Positions 55,464-63,436 of a stretch of 64,000 nt of DNA are shown here, piece by piece (within the stretch, counting starts at the first letter, position 1; each line of letters opens with the position of its first letter). The notes below the pieces were generated by a model. The model was given only the letters and a program-made list of their open reading frames with translations. It made no database searches and was not told the origin of the DNA. The DNA comes from Holdemanella sp. MSK.7.32 (GTDB lineage: Bacteria > Bacillota_I > Bacilli_A > Erysipelotrichales > Erysipelotrichaceae): positions 1-64,000 of the forward strand of contig NZ_JANFYN010000005.1 in assembly GCF_024460475.1 (NCBI RefSeq), given 5' to 3'. A program made the position numbers and the translations under genes.

Positions 55464-56115
55464 GTTCTCCCTCTATTCTTTTCAAAACGTAATTACATAA
55501 TTGATAACAATACGTCTCAACTTCTTCTGTAGACATATTTATATGGTATCCATTCACAAGCGAATCAAATAAATAGTTTATCTCTTCGTAATAATCCTTA
55601 TTATAAAATTCAACTCCAAATAATTTATTCAAGCCTCGTACCATTTGAGATAATTCTTTATAATTTACTGGAAGAACATAATCAATTTTGTCATCAATAA
55701 TCTTCTTCATCAGCCTCTCATTTCCTATTATTTTTGAGGCTATATTTATAAAATCTCCACAAGTTTCAAAAACATTCCAATCACACATGAACTGCCAACG
55801 AAAAAAGAAAGGACTCCATACCTCTGCTGGTTCGATCTTTATATTATATGGCACCAATTCCTTCTTTAATTCATCCTCTATGCAATTATAAGTTCCTTCC
55901 AATATGGCTATATCATTTTTTCTCACATCAATCGGATAATAAACGCCCTTTTCATCGCATATTATGTAACCAATTATTCTGTAATATTTTTCAATGACAT
56001 TTATAGCATCTCTTGTAAAAAAAACAGATCCTACAACTAAATCATCATTATAATTTGAGGTGTCTAATTCCCTAAAACAATGCTTAAAATCATCAAAAAC
56101 TAATATTGAATCCAT
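55456..56115 (-). CDS. Unknown protein preceding the STAND NTPase
   Basis: The 219-residue protein is unrecognised. It is soluble and acidic, with mixed secondary structure in the first half and a helical second half. The ATG at 56115 follows AAGAAGG; the frame extends further upstream only into the end of the IS66 element, so those residues are not native. Its last 8 bp overlap the STAND gene, showing tight coupling. The IS end lies 18 bp upstream, so either the original promoter has been displaced or the 5' end of a longer gene was lost. Confidence 0.7.
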   Translation of the reverse strand: MDSILVFDDFKHCFRELDTSNYNDDLVVGSVFFTRDAINVIEKYYRIIGYIICDEKGVYYPIDVRKNDIAILEGTYNCIEDELKKELVPYNIKIEPAEVWSPFFFRWQFMCDWNVFETCGDFINIASKIIGNERLMKKIIDDKIDYVLPVNYKELSQMVRGLNKLFGVEFYNKDYYEEINYLFDSLVNGYHINMSTEEVETYCYQLCNYVLKRIEGEHV

Positions 56116-56177
56116 ATAAATTACCTTCTTTGTGTAAACGTCAAATCCTGCGCCTACCCTTAAATTTAACGCCGCTT

Positions 56178-57806
56178 TTATGAGCGGCGTGGTTTCCGGC
56201 ATTCCTCGGGAAGCTCCTCTGCCCAAGGCATCAGATGGTCCAGTTTTGCCGGATCTATATTTCCTTTTTCGTCACAATACTTAGGCAGCTCCGTGAGGAA
56301 ATGCCTGAAGTAGTAGTATGGGCGCAGATTGTTCAGCTTTGCTGTTTCTGAAATACTGTAAACAAGAGCGCTGGCTCCGGCACCTTTTGCTGTGTTATGG
56401 AACATCCAGTTCTTCTTGCCGATACAGAAAGTCCGGATAGCCCGCTCGGAAGCGGAGTTATAGATTGGGATATCCCCATCGGTCAGAAATATTTTCAAAT
56501 ATTTTTCCTGACGGATAACGAAATTTAGTCCCTGTCCGGTCCTGGATTTCGGAGGTACTGCGCACTCTGTAACCTGTTGTTTTGCCCACGCAAAGAAATC
56601 CTCAACCAGCGGTTTTATCCTTGTCTGCCGCTGTGTAAGGCGATCCGTTGCAGGAAGTTCTTTCAGTTCAGTATCAATCCGGTAGAATTCCGCAATCTTT
56701 TGTAATTCCTGGTATGCCACGGAACTTTTTACTGCCCCGGGACCCTTTTTATCCGCTGCCTTTACGGCATCTGCAAAGGCTCTTCTTGCATGTGCCCAAC
56801 AGTTTGCGTTTGTCACTCCCGGCAGTTTTTTGTCCAGCAGATGATACTGCTCCAGACTGTCCGTGACCAAAACTCCTTTGTAGCTCCGGTAAAACTCCAG
56901 CGGCTTTTCGTGACCCCTGCCTTTCTGGTATTCGTAAATCACCACAGGACGTTCCTTATAGAACTCCCCGGAACGGTGTACCCACATGTAGCATTTACTG
57001 GTCGGACGGTCACTGTCACCGATCACCTGCGTAGGTGTTTCGTCCGACTGTGTCACCGGCAGGGACAGCAGCTCCTGCTTCATGTGTTCCACAAACGGTG
57101 CGAAATATTTCTCAGCACACCGGATAATCCAGTTCGACATGGTCTGTCTGGAGATATTTACACCATTGCGTTGAAACTCCTGCTCGACTCTGTGCAGGAC
57201 AGAGGAATTCACATATTTAACATTCAGAATGGAGGCAAGCAGGGAAGGAGTAACGATACTTCCCCGGAGAAGATTCCTGGGACGCTTTCCCCGTAAGAAT
57301 TCATCCTGATGGTCTCCGCCGGTGCCTACATAGACTTCCACGGTATGGACTTCCACCGTTCAGGATTCCGGTTCATGACGCAGCCTTTTGTAGGTTTCAT
57401 CCTTCATTCTGCGCCAGTTGCCTGCACCATAAAACGTATCCAGTTCTTCTGTGGATACCTGATACGGAGGAAGTATTTCTTCCGGAAAATCTTTCAGATT
57501 CATTTCCCGTTGCCTTTTTTTCTTATGGTTACGTCGGGATGGAAGTACTTTCTCCGCAGCAGGCTCCGGGACAGACAGATCACAGCAGCTTTCTGCCTCA
57601 TCAAAGAAGGACAGCTGACCGTCTATGGAATCCAGTGTTTCTGCGTGTATTCCGAAACGATAGCTGTTCGCTATGCGTACCTGTTCGATCAGCCTCTCGA
57701 TGTTCTCATTCAGGGTAACCAGCTGCCCCTGCATCATAAAAACGATGGTGATCAGTTCCTCCCTGCTGCAGTTATTCAGTTCTTCCAGTGTATGTCTGTC
57801 TGCCAT
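56178..57806 (-). pseudogene. tnpC: IS66 transposase TnpC, interrupted by TGA
   Basis: Two frames in the same phase, 57806-57360 and 57356-56178, form one transposase of about 540 codons. The first carries the N-terminal leucine-zipper-like and zinc-finger regions (ending KRLRHEPES) and the second the catalytic DDE domain (TVEVYVGTGGDHQDEFLRG, VTDSLEQYHLL, PIYNSASERAIRT). They are separated only by a TGA at 57360-57362, where related proteins usually have Trp before TVEVH. A TGG-to-TGA change explains this. The IS66 C-terminal box LPEECRKP is present. Confidence 0.85.
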
Positions 57807-58076
57807 TGTCCCGCTCCTTAAACTGTTTTTATTATACCAGAAAACACAAAGGATTGCGAACCGGCAACCCCGCAGGTTTCGTCATTCTGCCTATGCCTGT
57901 ATGGCGGTGTGAGAGTCATAGAGCCAGGGAAATATAAAGTTTTCAAAGTGCTGAAATTTTATCCGGATTCTCCTGTGGATACGTCACAGACCATAAAACA
58001 GCGTCCGGAGAGGTTGTAACACCGGGAATGGATCTGACTGGATAACAGGCATAAAAATCTATGTTTTGCACAAAGA

Positions 58077-58433
58077 TCAGGTGGGCTTTTGCGGTGTTAC
58101 TTCTCTGACTTTGGGGTTCAGGGGATTCACCCCAATCATAGGATAACGGAACTGTTCCTCTGTAAGGTCTTCGGCCTCTTCGCTAGTCCTCGGCCAGGAC
58201 AGGGATCCTGCCTCCAGTCGCTTGTAGAGTTGAAGAAAACCGTCTCCCATCCATAGAAGTCCCTTGATGCGGTCGGACCGTCTGCCACAGAATAGGAATA
58301 AAGTTCCCTTTTCAAAAGGATTCTGATGGTATCTGTCTCCGATGATCATGGACAGCCCATCGATCCCTTTGCGCAGATCCACATGTCCGCAGGCAATCAC
58401 GACTCTGCGGATACCGGCAGCATCTTCAAGCAT
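58077..58433 (-). CDS. tnpB: IS66 accessory protein TnpB
   Basis: The 118-residue IS66 Orf2 protein matches the family at CGHVDLRKGIDGLSMII, GTLFLFCGRRSDRIKGLLW and GDGFLQLYKRLEAGSLSWP. It overlaps tnpA by 8 bp. It is required for IS66 transposition by an unclear mechanism. The frame appears intact; a 270-bp non-coding stretch separates it from tnpC. Confidence 0.93.
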   Translation of the reverse strand: MLEDAAGIRRVVIACGHVDLRKGIDGLSMIIGDRYHQNPFEKGTLFLFCGRRSDRIKGLLWMGDGFLQLYKRLEAGSLSWPRTSEEAEDLTEEQFRYPMIGVNPLNPKVREVTPQKPT

Positions 58434-58806
58434 GAAGCACCTCCTGCAACAGCCTGCAAAGCATGGACTCTGAAATATCGTTTGATAATTCCGGCGTCAG
58501 GCGGCCTGATCTGATCACTGCAACCGGTGTCATTGCTGCCGGGACGGTTGGCACCGGTGTTGTGTCCAGAGCAGTTTTTACCGGGATTTCTACAAAAGAG
58601 AGGGCAGACGGGTTGGTGATTTCCTGGAGTCTCTCCTGTTCACAGACTTCCCGGCGGATCTTTCGGAGCCAGTAATAGTAGGATCTTTCAGAAATATCAT
58701 TTTCAGCAAGCCACTGCTTCGCCGTAGTGCCTGCCGGTCTGTCCTGGCACTGTCGAATGATGTTTATCCAGTTCGACCTGCGGACAGTGTGAGTTAATTG
58801 ATCCAT
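58426..58806 (-). CDS. tnpA: IS66 accessory protein TnpA
   Basis: The 126-residue protein has an N-terminal helix-turn-helix (NWINIIRQCQDRPAGTTAKQWLAENDISERSYYYWLRKIR), the usual IS66 Orf1 start, and a Pro- and Thr-rich C-terminal half. It overlaps tnpB, the normal coupling in IS66. It lies next to the right inverted repeat at 58904. Confidence 0.92.
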   Translation of the reverse strand: MDQLTHTVRRSNWINIIRQCQDRPAGTTAKQWLAENDISERSYYYWLRKIRREVCEQERLQEITNPSALSFVEIPVKTALDTTPVPTVPAAMTPVAVIRSGRLTPELSNDISESMLCRLLQEVLHA

Positions 58807-58985
58807 GCGCTTTAGCCTCCTCTAAAAAACTAATAGTTTTTTCGTGTCATTTAGAGTGTGGCACAAAAAGATCAATTAGCCAAGGCACAAGATTTGACGT
58901 TTACTTTCTTTCCATAAAAAAGAACAAGTAAATCTCTCTACTCAGTCTGTTTATCGTAACAATATTTAGTTCTTTTCCAGAAGGG

Positions 58986-59160
58986 AATTGCAACGAAGTT
59001 GCTTAATCTTGTGAAGCTTTGCTACAAGCAATACCCAGTACTTAGTGGCGAAACGCCACTAACTGGGCAATGGTTGCACCCTTGACCGGCTAAGGCGCTT
59101 CGCCCTTAACCCGAGCGGAGTCTTTCTCCTGCACCTTGCGTAAGGCTCTGCCTTTACAAT
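58986..59160 (-). repeat. Array of five stem-loops, possible structured RNA
   Basis: Five consecutive inverted repeats with tiny loops lie in a non-coding, GC-richer segment: GCAAC-GAA-GTTGC (58990-59002), CTTGT..AGC-TTT-GCT..ACAAG (59008-59028), CCCAG..TTAGTGGCG-AAA-CGCCACTAA-CTGGG (59034-59067), TAAGGCG-CTT-CGCCCTTA (59091-59107) and GTAAGGC-TCT-GCCTTTAC (59140-59157). No long frame covers them all. I cannot tell the transcribed strand. It could be a mobile-element RNA or a repeat hotspot. Confidence 0.5.
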
Positions 59161-59189
59161 CCGACAACCTGAAAGTTTCACATTATCTA

Positions 59190-59666
59190 TTACAATGTAA
59201 ATAATGCTTTTTCGTAGTCCTTAACATAATACTTAATATTGGTTCTACCTTTTTGTATTACAGTATGTCCCTCATTCTCAAGCATCTCCTTTTGTGCCTC
59301 AACTCCTCCGGGATACTTTGCATTTAATTCCCCATTTGCTTTTAATGTTCTCCAATAAGGTGTTTTATCTTCTGCACGCTGATAACTCGCCCATGCAACT
59401 ATTGAAACAAAAATTCCAGCTGTGATTGGCTCTGTAAAATCAGCACCGCTTTGTTTAGCAAAGTAATCTCTTATTGTACCTACAGTAAGCAATTTACCAC
59501 AAGGCACAAGTCGCATTACTTTGTCATAGTCAATAGGTGGGGCAAAGTACATTTTATCTCCACCATATTTTTCAATGCTCTTTTCATCTGTTATTATTTG
59601 AACTTTAGGCATATCCTTGCTATCCATAAGCATAGCATTAAAATCTTTTTTATCTTCATTTGCCAT
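59190..59666 (-). CDS. MGMT-like (alkyltransferase-like) protein
   Basis: The 158-residue protein carries the DNA-binding core of O6-alkylguanine-DNA alkyltransferases (VPCGKLLTVGTIRDYF, then PYWRTLKANGELNAKYPGG and MLENEGH). The Cys of the catalytic PCHR motif is replaced by Trp (PYWR), so it should recognise alkylated bases without removing the alkyl group, like ATL proteins that pass damage to excision repair. The ATG at 59666 follows GGAGGTGA. The remains of an AlkD-like repeat gene lie just upstream, suggesting a former alkylation-repair module. Confidence 0.8.
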   Translation of the reverse strand: MANEDKKDFNAMLMDSKDMPKVQIITDEKSIEKYGGDKMYFAPPIDYDKVMRLVPCGKLLTVGTIRDYFAKQSGADFTEPITAGIFVSIVAWASYQRAEDKTPYWRTLKANGELNAKYPGGVEAQKEMLENEGHTVIQKGRTNIKYYVKDYEKALFTL

Positions 59667-59788
59667 AAGTATCACCTCCAAGCCAATCATATCTCAATAA
59701 ATATACTCATGCAATGAGACGGTTTTAAAATTTCTCTCAAAAATTCATATTCATCTCTCTGTTAAACACACCGGCTTACTGGGATTTA

Positions 59789-60357
59789 TCAGTTAATAAG
59801 TTTACTCGCCAGTTTGTATACTTGATTTATTTCTTTGCTTTCTAACTTCCAGTTATTGAGTTCATCTTTAATCAGCTCCGGAAATTTTTTACTAATATCT
59901 CTTAAAGCATTACCTACTGATTTCCTAACATATTCACTCGGATCTTCTTTTAGGCTACAATCCGCCTAATTGCTTCATTCGGATTATCTTTGAAATATGG
60001 TCTACTTGTCCATATTCTTAATCCTTCCGTAACTGCTCTCCTCGTATTTGGATTATCATTTTCTAACCATTCATCAATGATCGGAAGTGCTTTGAGTAAC
60101 TTAAGGAAAGAACTATACTTAGCAGTTAATCTCTGCTCGTCTCCTGCTTCTGTAAATTCAACAAAAAGCAATTCTCTCACATCTACATTATAAATACGAG
60201 AAAACTGAGCAAGCTCATCTGCAGATATACTTCTCTTACCTGCTTCCATCTCACTAATCGCTCTCTTTGCAACATTCATAAGATTAGCAGCCTCATCGTG
60301 GGATAATCCTTTCTTCACACGTGCTTCTTTAAGCTTTTTATCCGTAAATTCAGACAT
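59789..60357 (-). pseudogene. XRE regulator fused to a frameshifted AlkD-like tail
   Basis: The first about 90 residues are an XRE-family helix-turn-helix regulator (KLKEARVKKGLSHDEAANLM, ISEMEAGKRSIS). The following part, IIDEWLENDNPNTRRAVTEGLR, belongs instead to HEAT-repeat DNA alkylation repair (AlkD-like) proteins. The frame ends at 59950, but in the neighbouring frame it continues as LKEDPSEYVRKSVGNALRD to a TGA at 59789-59791, which shows a single-base frameshift near 59953. I read it as a deletion-born fusion of two genes followed by decay. The XRE part may still be made and functional. Confidence 0.75.
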
Positions 60358-60374
60358 TTTTAACCTCCTTCAAA

Positions 60375-60391
60375 GTTCCGATTTTCGGAAC
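60375..60391. promoter_or_regulatory. Operator-like palindrome upstream of the XRE gene
   Basis: GTTCCGA-TTT-TCGGAAC is a perfect seven-base inverted repeat just upstream of the XRE ribosome binding site (AAGGAGG). A related CGATTTTCGGAAC plus GCTCCGAAAC lies at 60422-60448. This is typical of autoregulation by XRE proteins. Confidence 0.6.
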
Positions 60392-60514
60392 AAACATCAA
60401 AATGGTCCATTTTTCGTATTACGATTTTCGGAACAAATGCTCCGAAACTTTGTCGAATGTAGTCAGTAAAAAATGTATGAAGTACTCCGAAAGCTTAATT
60501 GAATTTTATTTTTG

Positions 60515-60557
60515 TGTAAAAAAAATATAGGGTGTCTAAAGTAGACACCCTATATTA
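60515..60557 (-). terminator. Terminator after ppdK
   Basis: On the minus strand TATAGGGTGTCTA and TAGACACCCTATA form a long near-perfect stem followed by at least seven T residues. It lies about 120 bp beyond the ppdK stop; a smaller hairpin near 60585-60600 lies in between. Confidence 0.9.
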
Positions 60558-60680
60558 GAAATAGCTTAATTACAAGCTTTTCGGGAAATCTGAACCCGTT
60601 TTTCTTATGATAAATCTTTGAAGATTGTCTCATAAAATCCTTCGAGATTTCAAAAGTTCCCAAAAAACAACTGGTCTCGC

Positions 60681-63314
60681 TTACTGACGTGACTCGGCGA
60701 TAGCTGCCTGTGCAGCAGCAAGTCTAGCGATTGGTACACGATATGGTGAACAAGAAACATAGTTCAATCCAACTCTATGACAGAATTCAATACTTGCTGG
60801 ATCACCACCATGTTCTCCACAAATACCTAATTTAATATTTGGACGAGTACTTCTTCCAAGCTCTGTAGCCATCTTAACAAGTTTTCCAACACCTCTTTGA
60901 TCTAAGTGTGCAAATGGATCTTGTTCGAAAATCTTCTTGTCATAGTAATCTTGTAAGAATCCTCCCGCATCATCTCTTGAGAAGCCAAATGTCATCTGCG
61001 TCAAGTCATTTGTACCAAATGAGAAGAATTCAGCTTCTTTTGCGATCTCATCCGCCAATAAGGCAGCACGAGGAATTTCAATCATTGTACCAACATGATA
61101 TTTCATATCCAATTCGGATTCTTGAATCAATTTGTCAGCTACATCACATACAACCTTTTTAACATAACGAAGCTCTGCAACATCACCAACTAATGGGATC
61201 ATGATTTCAGGTTCAATATTCCAGTCTGGGTGTCTTTCATTAACAGCTAAAGCAGCCTGAATCACTGCCGTTGTCTGCATTTCAGCAATTTCTGGATAAG
61301 AAATAGCCAAACGACATCCACGATGACCCATCATAGGGTTGAATTCGTGTAAGCTAGAAATAACAGATTTCAATTCATCCAAACCAATGTGCATATCTTT
61401 AGCTAATTGTGTAATATCATAAGAGTTTGTTGGCAAGAATTCATGTAAAGGTGGATCCAAGTAACGAATTGTCACTGGTAATCCTTGCATAGCTTCATAG
61501 ATTCCTTCAAAGTCACTTCTTTGCATAGGCAAGATTTTTTCTAATGCAACACGTCTTTGAGCTGCCGTTTTAGAAACAATCATTTCACGAACCGCTTTAA
61601 TACGATCTCCTTCAAAGAACATATGTTCCGTACGAACTAAACCAATACCTTGCGCACCAAATTCATGTGCTTGTTTTGCGTCATGTGGTGTATCTGCATT
61701 TGTACGAACTTTTAATGTACGTCTTTCATCTGCCCAGTTCATAAAACGTTCAAAGTCACCTGAAATACTTGCAGGAACGGTTTTAATCGCACTACCATAA
61801 ATATTTCCTGTTGACCCATCTAAACTGATCCAATCTCCACGGTGATATTTCACACCATCAATTTCAAAATATCCTTCATCATCATGCATTTTGATATCGC
61901 CACATCCACTGACGCAGCATGCACCCATACCACGAGCAACAACAGCAGCATGACTTGTCATACCACCACGTACAGTTAAGATACCTTGAGATACGTGCAT
62001 ACCTTCAATATCTTCTGGACTTGTTTCTAAACGAACTAAGATGACTTTGTGGTTACGACTTGCCTCTTGAATCGCTTCTTCTGCACTAAATACGATTTGT
62101 CCACAAGCAGCACCTGGACTTGCTGGAAGTGCTGAAGCAATTGGTTCAGCTTTCTTTAATTCATCCGCATCAAACATTGGGTGTAGTAATGAATCTAATT
62201 GTTTAGGTTCTACCATCATTAAAGCTTCATCAATAGTAATCATGCCTTCATCAACCATATCACATGCAATCTTTAATGCAGCCTGAGCTGTACGTTTACC
62301 ATTACGTGTCTGCAACATGAATAATTTACCTTTTTCAATTGTAAATTCCATATCCTGCATATTACGATAGTGAGTTTCCAATTTCTTAGTAATAGCTACA
62401 AAATCATCATATGCTCCAGGAGCTACTTCTTTTAATTGATCAATCTTTTGAGGTGTACGAATACCCGCAACAACATCTTCACCTTGGGCATTCATTAAGA
62501 ATTCACCATACAATTTATTCTCACCCGTACTTGGATTACGCGTAAAGGCAACACCTGTACCACAATCATTACCCATATTACCAAATACCATCATCTGTAC
62601 GTTAACGGCAGTTCCCCAGCTTGAAGGGATATCATTCATCTTACGATAGTAGATAGCACGAGGGTTGTTCCAAGAACGGAATACAGCTTCAATAGCTCCC
62701 ATCAATTGTTCTTTTGGATCTTCAGGGAATTCAGATTTTAATTCATTTTTGTAGAACGCTTTAAATAATTCTACTAATTTCTTCATATCTTCAGCATTTA
62801 AATCTAAGTCATCACTAATGCCTCTTTCAGCCTTTACTTCATCGATGATCTCTTCAAAACGCTTTTTACTCAACCCCATAACAACGTCTGAATACATTTG
62901 AATAAAACGACGATATGAATCATATGCGAAGCGCTCATTATTTGTTAATTTTGCGACTGTTTCTGCAACTGTTTTATTCATACCTAAATTTAAAATAGTA
63001 TCCATCATACCAGGCATACTTGCACGAGCTCCTGAACGAACAGATACTAATAAAGGATTGGCTTCATCCCCTAATTTCTTTCCAGACTTCTTTTCCAATA
63101 AATCTAGATATTCCATGATTTGAGCTTTAATACCATCATTAATTGTTTCATTATCTTCATAATATTGGTTACAAGCTTCTGTAGTGATTGTGAATCCATA
63201 AGGCACAGGCATTCCCAGTTTAGACATTCCAGCTAAGTTGGCACCCTTACCACCTAACAATTCACGCATCGTTTCATCGCCTTCATTAAATTCATAGACA
63301 TATTTTTTATCCAT
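60681..63314 (-). CDS. ppdK: Pyruvate, phosphate dikinase
   Basis: The 877-residue enzyme interconverts pyruvate, ATP and phosphate with phosphoenolpyruvate, AMP and PPi, and is central to glycolysis or gluconeogenesis. The N-terminal ATP-grasp domain starts with LLGGKGANLAGMSKLGMPVP. The swivelling domain has the phospho-His loop GGMTSHAAVVARGMG near residue 455. The C-terminal TIM barrel has EIPRAALLADEIAKEAEFFSFGTNDLTQ and the catalytic Cys in GICGEHGG. Length and motifs are complete. A CcpA site overlaps the leader, predicting glucose repression. Confidence 0.97.
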   Translation of the reverse strand: MDKKYVYEFNEGDETMRELLGGKGANLAGMSKLGMPVPYGFTITTEACNQYYEDNETINDGIKAQIMEYLDLLEKKSGKKLGDEANPLLVSVRSGARASMPGMMDTILNLGMNKTVAETVAKLTNNERFAYDSYRRFIQMYSDVVMGLSKKRFEEIIDEVKAERGISDDLDLNAEDMKKLVELFKAFYKNELKSEFPEDPKEQLMGAIEAVFRSWNNPRAIYYRKMNDIPSSWGTAVNVQMMVFGNMGNDCGTGVAFTRNPSTGENKLYGEFLMNAQGEDVVAGIRTPQKIDQLKEVAPGAYDDFVAITKKLETHYRNMQDMEFTIEKGKLFMLQTRNGKRTAQAALKIACDMVDEGMITIDEALMMVEPKQLDSLLHPMFDADELKKAEPIASALPASPGAACGQIVFSAEEAIQEASRNHKVILVRLETSPEDIEGMHVSQGILTVRGGMTSHAAVVARGMGACCVSGCGDIKMHDDEGYFEIDGVKYHRGDWISLDGSTGNIYGSAIKTVPASISGDFERFMNWADERRTLKVRTNADTPHDAKQAHEFGAQGIGLVRTEHMFFEGDRIKAVREMIVSKTAAQRRVALEKILPMQRSDFEGIYEAMQGLPVTIRYLDPPLHEFLPTNSYDITQLAKDMHIGLDELKSVISSLHEFNPMMGHRGCRLAISYPEIAEMQTTAVIQAALAVNERHPDWNIEPEIMIPLVGDVAELRYVKKVVCDVADKLIQESELDMKYHVGTMIEIPRAALLADEIAKEAEFFSFGTNDLTQMTFGFSRDDAGGFLQDYYDKKIFEQDPFAHLDQRGVGKLVKMATELGRSTRPNIKLGICGEHGGDPASIEFCHRVGLNYVSCSPYRVPIARLAAAQAAIAESRQ

Positions 63315-63332
63315 AATATTTTACCTCCTATT

Positions 63333-63346
63333 TGTAACCGTTTACA
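63333..63346. promoter_or_regulatory. CcpA cre site in the ppdK leader
   Basis: TGTAAACGGTTACA (minus strand) fits the cre consensus TGWAANCGNTNWCA at every position. It lies just downstream of the -10 element and upstream of the AGGAGG site, a position that blocks transcription. Confidence 0.8.
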
Positions 63347-63356
63347 TGTGTAAATA

Positions 63357-63365
63357 ATTATAGCA
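63357..63365 (-). promoter_or_regulatory. Extended -10 promoter of ppdK
   Basis: On the minus strand TG-C-TATAAT forms an extended -10. The -35 region is weak. The cre site starts about 10 bp downstream. Confidence 0.6.
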
Positions 63366-63436
63366 TACAAATTTACATAGTGATAGTTTTTTTTAAAATT
63401 TCACAAACAAAAACCTATCAGTTTTCACCAATAGGT

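Larger units (their letters stand above)
56134..58904 (-). mobile_element. IS66-family insertion sequence, about 2.77 kb
   Basis: Imperfect inverted repeats bound the element: GTAAACGTCAAATC plus CTGCGCC at 56134 and the complement with TTGTGCC ending at 58904. The content is tnpA-tnpB-tnpC, the usual IS66 order on one strand. GC content is clearly higher than the flanks, pointing to recent arrival from another host. The expected 8-bp target duplication is not exact: TTCTTT occurs in both flanks but is not aligned to the repeats in the same way. tnpC carries a nonsense codon, so this copy should not move on its own. Confidence 0.88.

Noticed and set aside
56790..57296. Open frame of 168 codons on the plus strand in the IS66 region
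   Set aside because: It is antisense to tnpC and rich in Cys, His, Phe and Arg runs typical of antisense frames of GC-richer genes.
56126..58912. Exact 8-bp target-site duplication for the IS66 element
   Set aside because: The flanks share TTCTTT but in a different register relative to the repeats, so no exact duplication can be claimed.
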